DNA of 64,000 nucleotides from Coleophoma eucalyptorum. Its lineage: Eukaryota; Ascomycota; Leotiomycetes; Helotiales; Dermateaceae. How positions within the stretch are numbered: the stretch's first letter is position 1; every line of letters starts with the position of its first letter. The notes beneath the pieces were generated by a model, which was given only the letters and a program-made list of their open reading frames with translations, searched no databases and was not told the origin of the DNA. This document shows positions 57,132-64,000 of the stretch, piece after piece. The translations under genes were made by a program, and so were the position numbers. The stretch lies in contig JALRME010000005.1 in the NCBI GenBank assembly GCA_026120035.1, positions 1,364,001 to 1,428,000 on the forward strand, read 5' to 3'.

Positions 57132-59101
57132 TTAAATTCCTGCAGAAATATTAGCATTGATACAATAGAGATCTCTAATAAAAAAAAATTCTTACCAGAA
57201 TCATCCTGGGGGAAAATTTCGGTAGTATTGTAAATGTTCCAGGTATTGCAGGTGTCTTGAAATGCGGTAGCATCGCTCATGAGGGCAGTGATCTCGCTCT
57301 CGCGCTCCACGAACTGCATGGCAAGACCTTCAGATGCGTGCCACGCGATATGGCAATGCATGATCCAAGAACCAGGGTTGTCAGTCTTGAAGGCAATGGC
57401 AAGGTATCCATTGCCTGGAAGGGTGGCAGTGTCACGGCGGGGTGGATTGACAGTGTTGTAGGTGACGGTGGCGGCATCGAAGGTTCCAGTGTCTTGAGCA
57501 AGGACCCAAAAGTCGTGGCCGTGAAGATGAATTGGGTGAGAGATACCAAGTCCCGTCTGGTCCTCAATTATGTAGACGGTAAATTCGTCATCAGTGCCTG
57601 AGACTGGAACAACGTTGTAGTCTGTTGGCCAGATGGTCTCGTTGTTGAAGAGGCGGAGCGTGGTTGGATTATCCCAGTCCAGGTATAGAGAAGAAGAGTT
57701 GATGGTCCATATGAAGTAGTCGCCAATAGTGAAATCGAGACTTTCTTGGTTGCTTGAAGTGATGTTGGAGACATCTAGGGAAAGGTAAGGAACAAGGCTG
57801 GCGACTGGCTCATCGCTGCAAGTAGCGGCAGTTGTAACAGAAGAAGTTGTGTTTGGGTTCGCAGTGGAATTGGCGTTATAACGGATGATGGAGGTAATAT
57901 CGGCAGCGTTGAGGTTTGTGGAGCAAGCAGAAACCCATCCCGCGCGAAGCCAGTAGTCACCAGCAGTAGCGTTAGCTTCGACGATGATATCGTAACGTTG
58001 ACCGATAGCCATTAGAAGATTGTCTGTCTCGTATGGGACAATGGGGACCAAGTCATTTGCGATAACTGTGAAGCTGTGTCCATCAATAGAGAATTGAAAG
58101 TGAGCGTCAATAGCAGTGTTGACAAGTCTCAATCTGTACTTCTTTCCGGATTCAAATATGTTGACGTTCTTCGTTCCAGTACCGAGACAGTTGGCATCAG
58201 TTGAGTCAGAGCAGTCATAAGTGTTGGTGCCGTTGATAATTCCGTTCTCCAAAGATGGTGGCCCTCCTTGTTTGGCGGTATCCCAAAGAGCAAAAGCAGA
58301 TTCGTGACCCCAGTCACTGAGGAACATAACGCCAAGATCCTCATCGTAATCAGCAGTTGCCGGTCCGTTGATGAGGAGAGGACCGAGAAGACCATCTCCA
58401 TATTGGAGACTGAAATGAGAATGATACCAGGAGGTGCCGTATTGAGTGACTTGGAAAGTGTAGGTAAGAGACTCTCCAGGAGCAATAGGGCACTGCAAGT
58501 TTGGTGGTTAGCCAAGGTAAGACGGGACTTAAATTCTCAAATTACTTACTTGTGTGATACCAGGGACACCATCCATCTCAAGTGTTCCCTTCTGTCTGAT
58601 ACCGTGCCAATGAATGGCTGTACCATTGTTTTCCACTACTCGGGTCAGTCATATTTCTATCTTAGGTTGCAATATTTACTCACAATTGTTGGTAACATGA
58701 ATGACAAGCTCATCTCCCCAGTCCGCAGTAAGAGTCGGGCCAGGAACTGTGCCGTTGAAAGTCATGGCGTAGCGTTCATATCCATCCGGAGCAACAGTGA
58801 CGTTCTCAACCGAAAGCCAGTATTCTGTAAATTATCAGCTCATGTGAAACGATAACCGGTCCCTGATATCAAACTTACCTCTGGTCACGCCGGTAGTCGG
58901 GTAGGTAGTGTACCAGTCTGTATCGATGGAGTAATCCCCCCAGCAATTACGAGAAGTGGCAGTATTTTCGCAAGAAGCTCGTGGTCTGAGTTTACTAGAG
59001 AGAGCGTCCTTTTGAAGCCATTGTCTGTTGTTCTCGGAACGAATGAGAGCTGCGTACGCCTGGCTGGCAAGTGCAGCAAAGGCAATGAGTGTAGTCTTCA
59101 T
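57132..59101 (-). CDS. Secreted laccase (multicopper oxidase)
   Basis: Oxidises phenols with reduction of O2 to water. Exons 58879-59101, 58684-58824, 58551-58636, 57196-58492 and an 8-nt last exon, 57132-57139; 584 residues. The signal peptide is MKTTLIAFAALASQAYA. The four copper-binding motifs are intact: HWHGIRQ, WYHSHFSLQ, HPIHLHGHDFW and HCHIAWHASEGLAMQF, the last with a Leu at the position of the axial ligand of the type 1 copper, as in high-potential laccases. The C-terminus DSGI, formed only by splicing to the tiny last exon, is the ascomycete laccase plug that enters the trinuclear channel. N-glycosylation sites are many. A TATA box lies at 59226-59234. Possible roles are lignin or phenol breakdown, melanin or detoxification. 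Confidence 0.94.
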
Positions 59102-59225
59102 GATAACGAATGTGGTTCCTCAAAAAGGAAAAGTCTGACCGGAGAGAGAATGATATGTCAAGCGGAGTAGACCACAAAGAGATGGTTGATTGAGGATGAG
59201 CCATTTCGAGAGGTATTCCTCAACT

Positions 59226-59234
59226 CTTATATAG
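59226..59234 (-). promoter_or_regulatory. Laccase TATA box
   Basis: CTATATAAG on the minus strand, about 125 bp before the laccase ATG, a good position for an inducible core promoter. Confidence 0.6.
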
Positions 59235-60145
59235 ATTGCCACTATCTACCTTCCCCCGTATTCAAGGGACGTAAATGCAGCCGAGGAGATCCTGTCGATA
59301 GCCTCGTGCGAATCAGTCCACGATACCTAAGCGCACCGTCCTCGCATACGGCTAATTAAAAACGCATGCTCGTCCGATAGTCACTTGGCTGTTTCCATTT
59401 GACAGTCCTACGTAATGCAGGTACATCAAATGTTCATCCGAAAGGGTTGCTCTCGAGCGCTGGCAGGAAACAATTGGAAACATTCTCATCCTACTTCGTG
59501 GTTCCCCAGTAATAACCAGGGTAAGATGCGGCTCTAGCGCTCAAATGGTCTGAGGGCTGATCAACAAGTCGCCTAAGACTGCCTAGCTTCTATATGTGTC
59601 TGCAGGTATAGGGAGGATATAGTAATATTATGTCAAGGTATATTGGTTGCAGGAACACGGAGCTATCCTAGTTCTTGAAGCGCTGGCCGAAGTCGAGGCC
59701 GAAACAATCTCTTGGGGTCTTTGGCAGTTTCAAGCTATCATTGAAGGAAACAAAGAAACAAGGGCGTTGAATGGGGCATTCTCAAGATGCAAAATCCAAA
59801 CTCCACAACTATCGCCGCAATGGAAGCCGAGTACTCATTTAGTCCTTCATATTTTTGGAAGTTGATCATGGTATAGTCAGCACAAGGAAAATGCTCACTG
59901 CTCACCGCTCAGCACTAGTTGTCCGTTATGCCTACAGAATATATTCCCATGTAAGTTATCCTGAGCCAAAGTAGACAAGCTAATAAGCCTCGGGACAAGT
60001 CCCGTAGTTTGTCTGAATGTAGTAGGAGATCGGACAATCCTATGGATTCGGAAGTTTTCAAGAGTCATATCTTAATACGATATTTGGGGATGCCTTGCAG
60101 GGAACATGAGTGTACTATCCCATTGGAGGCAATTGCGATTGCTGT

Positions 60146-60177
60146 CGAAGACCCATCACAAAGGTAATGGGTCTTCG
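60146..60177. repeat. Perfect 11-bp inverted repeat with 10-nt loop
   Basis: CGAAGACCCAT (60146-60156) is the exact reverse complement of ATGGGTCTTCG (60167-60177). The hairpin stands alone in a gene-free stretch. Confidence 0.8.
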
Positions 60178-62020
60178 TCTTGTGCAGCCAAGAAACCGGC
60201 GAAGGCTCGTGCTAAGCGCCAAGTTCCACCCATGCCCTGTTATAACCATGCTGATGTCTTACCTCCAGCACGGCTGCTGCTTACTAGCGATTTATGGTTG
60301 AACTGCAAGCTTTCGATCAAAGACCGTTGTACGCAATTTAGGGTATTTTGAATGTGAGCAAGTAAACCGATATTGTACCCTTGTAGACTTGACTTTGACA
60401 AAGGAGTGGGAAGCACTACTACATTCGTAAAGCAGGCCAATGAGGAAGGCAACGTTACTCTATTCTGACTACAGTGTGGCTGCAGAGGGCTGAAGGGGCA
60501 CGCATGCAGCAGGTTAGTTGCAGTCGGTGGTACTCTAAGAATGAAGAGATCTCTTTATGCAGTGTGCAGGAAGCGTCGAATACCAAATCCATAGACCGTT
60601 GATACTGGGCCCGGTACATAGTGAGGTTCCGCTAATCAACAAGTTTTTGTTGTTGCGGCCCCGTATAACATCGCACTGGTAACCCAGCCAATATTGACCA
60701 AGTTGTAGATAATTATGATCAGAGACAGGCATATTGGCAGATATGGCCATGTGCCACCGCCGACAACCCGCACCATATGCCAGTGCGAGGCACCGCTTTG
60801 GCAATACCAGCCCCAAAACAGGTTCAGCAGTGCGTAAGCGAGATGCGCTCGCCAAAAGGCTGACGACGACTCTGCTTCTTTATCCCCAAAACGCATGTGC
60901 CCTACTATATATGCCTGCAAGTGCCTACCACCATTCAGATAAAGATGCAGCGGGATGCCGCTGGTTTTCTCTTTCGCCTAACCTCCCAGCAGTCGATCGT
61001 TTAAGCGTATCGACCACCCCCCGCTGTGACACTATACTCAACCTAAATCCATGACCCATCGTCCGAAGCCTGCATCTTACGGCGTGTAAGAGCCGGGTCG
61101 TAACCACCACTGCGTGCCAACTATTGTCTGTAAGCGTGATTAGAAAGCGTCAGCAGCAGTGTTGGAAGGTCGGAAAGCCGGGCTTGTTGGCCGATATCGA
61201 GCCAAATTTTTGGCTCTGGTAGCATTAGGAAGAATGTCATGCTTCCTCTTGACCGGCTGGATCGTGCATCATTGGTAGAACAACAACACCAGTTGCCGTG
61301 TCCAAACACCCCGGTTACTTCTCAACTCCCCTTGGTTGCCCGACGACAGGGACATGGCTTCTTCTGCTGACCCTTCTCTCGTGGCACAAGCACGGAGAGG
61401 GATGACCTGCAAGATACCGCAAACTCACTACTGCCAACATCCATCACCTTGAATATGCGCGTGCAAACACCAGCTCCCGTCTTCCAGACTTACTAGAAAT
61501 GATGCAGTTGGGCCTTGGAGGCCTAAAAATATATGCCGCAGAATCCGAAGATGCTGCCGTCAGATTCGCGGGCTGTGCATGCAACTTTTACATGTATTGA
61601 TTCGTCACTGCTGCAATGCAGCGATGCCAAGACTGTGGCTCGCTCTTTGACGAAGAGTACATCAATGAATGGACGGAGGACGTCCACAAGTCACTCGCCG
61701 TTACAGCTGAATCCTTCAATCACGCAAGCATATTTAGCGACGTCGGGATTGTGCCTGCGGAAGGCGTCGAGCGGAGAGTAGATATACCCTGTCCGAAGCC
61801 CAAAGCAGAGTTGAATGTAGAAGGCCGCTGAGTTGACAGCCGGGCGACAAGAGGTACTTCGTAAACTGAGAGACAGACTATGTGTGGCTCCCCCAGGCCT
61901 TGCGCAGACCCACCCCAATGCCAGTGGCTGCACAGTCACTCAGCCGCCAAAAGAAAGCCATTCCTTCATGAAACGGAAGATCTGATCCCGTAACTTTGTT
62001 CTCAGAATGGCAAACGGTAT

Positions 62021-63206
62021 CTAGTTCTTGCACATGGTCATCACAATTGTTTCAATACCTTCCTGAAAAGCTTCTTGCCCATGTACCGGAGTCCAACCCA
62101 AATACCTCCGCGCTCGATCCCCTGTGATCCTTCCGCTACAACCAACCGCCGTCAGCTCACCTGCAGATGGCAAAGAGAAAGGACGAAAAATTTCCACGGG
62201 CCCTTGCACAAGGCTGGAATCACTCACTTGCTTGCAAGAATAGCTTCCGCCTCTCTCTCACTTCCACCATACAGAGCATCCCCCGCCTCTTTCAGAGTGA
62301 TGGTAGTGACCTCGTCGGTGTTGGCAATCCCTTTTGCCTTAAAAATCTCGCCAATTTTCAGTGATATACTCATCCAGCTCTGAGATCCGTTTTCTACAAA
62401 ATAATACCCTTCTTTGCCAGAGGGAGGCGATGTTGATCCTACGGCTTGGACAAGCAAGTAGAAGAGATGACTGGCATCTGCAATACTAACACGGCTCCAA
62501 ACACCTTCACCTTTGCCAATGACAACAGCCTGTCGAGGTCGATGCGCCAGGGACAGCTCGACGATACTGCCGATTTGAGAGTTACTCGTAGCAAAAAGGC
62601 CAGTTCCAGTGCCGAAGATCAGTGGAGGAATCACAATATACGTTTTGACATTTTCGAGTTCCCCGGTATGCACAACGACCTGGTTGATCACTCTGACTTG
62701 GCTGTAGGATTCTGTAAACTGTTTCTCCATCACGAAGATATCCTCCTTCACGTCTGAGTGAAACGAAGTGTCAACCCGTTCCCCGCTGACGGGCCAATCA
62801 CCGATCATCGAGGCTCCCGAAGTGTGGATATAATGGACAGCTTTACCAGTCCTTCTCTGCCGGTCTGCAAGACCCTCAATACACGCCTTTGCGCAACTCT
62901 CATGGCGAGCTGACGCGGCGGCGAGGACAATGTCGTGATCTGCAGCCGCAGCGCGTATCACTTGTATATCGCTCAGGCTTTCGAACAGAATGGTATCTGC
63001 ACCTACCTCCTTCAGTTTCGCAGCCTGTTCTTGCTTGCGTACCAACGCGGTGATCTCGTATTTGTCTTTGTGATCAAGGAGCTCGCTCAGTATGGTCCCA
63101 CCGCTGCGAGCTGTCAATGCTACTCTCATCCTTTCCGAAGGATCAAATTCACGTACATGTAGCCCGTCCCACCGAGCACGAGAACACGAGTCTTGAGCAT
63201 TGACAT
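62021..63206 (-). CDS. NAD(P)-binding Rossmann-fold protein, epimerase/NmrA-like
   Basis: Exons 63157-63206, 62228-63103 and 62021-62135 (introns 53 and 92 bp) encode 346 residues. The first splice builds the cofactor site LVLGGTGYIGGTILSELL (GGxGxxG). The next part follows the extended SDR/NmrA layout: YEITALVRKQEQAAKL, HDIVLAAASA and AVHYIHTSGASMIGDWP. VIPPLIFGTGTGLF and WSRVSIADASHLFYLLVQA are common in fungal nucleoside-diphosphate-sugar-epimerase-like proteins. The last exon restores GDRARRYLGWTPVHGQE. A catalytic YxxxK is not obvious, so a redox sensor or non-classical reductase role is possible. The substrate is unknown. Confidence 0.84.
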
Positions 63207-64000
63207 GTCTCGTTTTGCTTTTCTAGGATGCAGTCAAATGCCGTGGGGTCCACTATTTACGTCTATTGCGTGGCTGGCCGGTGCATATGTGGGGTAGCTA
63301 GGAAATTACTTTGGTCTGATTCAGGTGTGGGCATTCGAAGCTTCTGAGCTGAGTCGACAAAACGAGATTTAAACAATCGTTCGATAAAAACCTCCAATCC
63401 CCCAAGCCTCGTCTCAACGGTATTTCTTGCTTACACTAGATACGTTTATTTAAGCGCGCACGCGCTGATGTCGTCCCAATAACCTCGATCACCGCCATAG
63501 TTAAGCGATTGCCTTCCTATCCAGGCAGGTGCAACAGGTACAAGCAATCTAGACTCCAAGCTCCTTCCAACAATGAACCAGCCTGTTTGTACTTTATTTC
63601 AACGTCCATATTCTGTCGCAGATTGAAATCCTGCAGCCTTAACTGGATGCTTTATTTCAACGTGCTTGCATTCTATTCGGCGTTTGTCCATCGGCTTTAA
63701 TTTATTTTGGTTTTGCTGAAGCCGCGTTGACATGCATAACTTTCCCCGTAAAAGCCGCCTGATGGGAAACCGATCCCAACGTCGCAGTTAAACCTTCTGC
63801 AATTTGTTTTTTTTTTTCGATCTATATCGCGATAAATAAGATACGAGTAGAGATTACTTGTGATATCACTTGGCCCTCAAAGTAGAGTGTGCATTAGATT
63901 TTCCTCATAAAAACGAGTTTCTGTTGTTTGCGATAAAGGGGAACCGGGTTATTCATCTGCCTCCTCTAGGCCCCCGAAGCTTGTCTGACGACATGTCAGC
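63207..64000. other. Upstream region at the right edge
   Basis: Promoter of the NAD(P)-binding protein gene, then about 700 bp without a recognisable gene. A T-run lies near 63808-63818. Confidence 0.5.

Larger units (their letters stand above)
59102..62020. other. Long intergenic region (2.9 kb)
   Basis: Laccase promoter at the left end and the 3' region of the NAD(P)-binding protein gene at the right. Frames at 60535-60920 (minus) and 60734-61054 (plus) overlap each other and show no domain. One perfect 11-bp inverted repeat is at 60146-60177. Nothing else was recognised. Confidence 0.55.

Noticed and set aside
60535..61054. Overlapping frames on both strands, one with hydrophobic stretches
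   Set aside because: Each is under about 110 codons, they overlap antisense, and no family or splice extension fits.

Overview
This 64 kb window is nuclear DNA of a filamentous ascomycete. Genes carry several short introns (mostly 44-70 bp) with GTAAGT/GTATGT-like donors and CTAAT/CTGAC-like branch points. They are spaced by 0.3-4 kb, and the families found (Zn2Cys6 regulator with fungal middle homology region, 2EXR, DUF3712, DUF2458, fungal rhodopsin-like membrane protein, ascomycete laccase ending in DSGI) are typical of Pezizomycotina. Gene content and style suggest a leotiomycete, but that is inference. No rRNA, tRNA, CRISPR array or intact transposon was seen.

Left third (1-29.8 kb) is mostly conserved housekeeping. 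It begins with the 3' 2,206 codons of the TOR kinase gene. Next come a small PLDc_N-type membrane protein, a GNAT acetyltransferase, a Trf4/Cid14-type non-canonical poly(A) polymerase divergent from a PEX23/30-type peroxisome-ER membrane protein, and YIP1 divergent from PAM16 (mitochondrial import motor). Three minus-strand genes follow head to tail: a short-chain dehydrogenase, a Zn2Cys6 regulator and an ARA2-like D-arabinose dehydrogenase. A SIP5-like RING-type protein closes this part.

Middle (29.8-46 kb) is accessory in character. It holds a 4.1 kb gene-poor, partly AT-rich stretch that looks RIP-degraded, and a 2EXR-domain protein with six 18-residue N-terminal repeats and a leader containing intron-like units. 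After that come a monocarboxylate-type MFS transporter beside a multi-exon CocE/X-Pro peptidase-type hydrolase (possible uptake-and-hydrolysis pair), a six-helix membrane protein of unknown function and a DUF3712 membrane-anchored protein.

Right third (46-64 kb) has a small secreted repeat-bearing protein, a COX14-like assembly factor divergent from a DUF2458 protein, a soluble hybrid histidine kinase, a rhodopsin-domain membrane protein, a secreted laccase with all four copper-binding motifs, a 2.9 kb empty stretch, and an NAD(P)-binding epimerase/NmrA-like protein.

All intron-exon structures were built by eye from splice signals, reading-frame phase and family conservation. Every multi-exon model closes in frame. 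No wholly new multi-gene system was recognised. The most unusual items are the 2EXR repeat protein with its duplicated leader units, the small secreted repeat protein, an E-box-flanked palindrome at 24990-25029, and several extreme exon structures (a start-codon-only exon and an 8-nt terminal exon).
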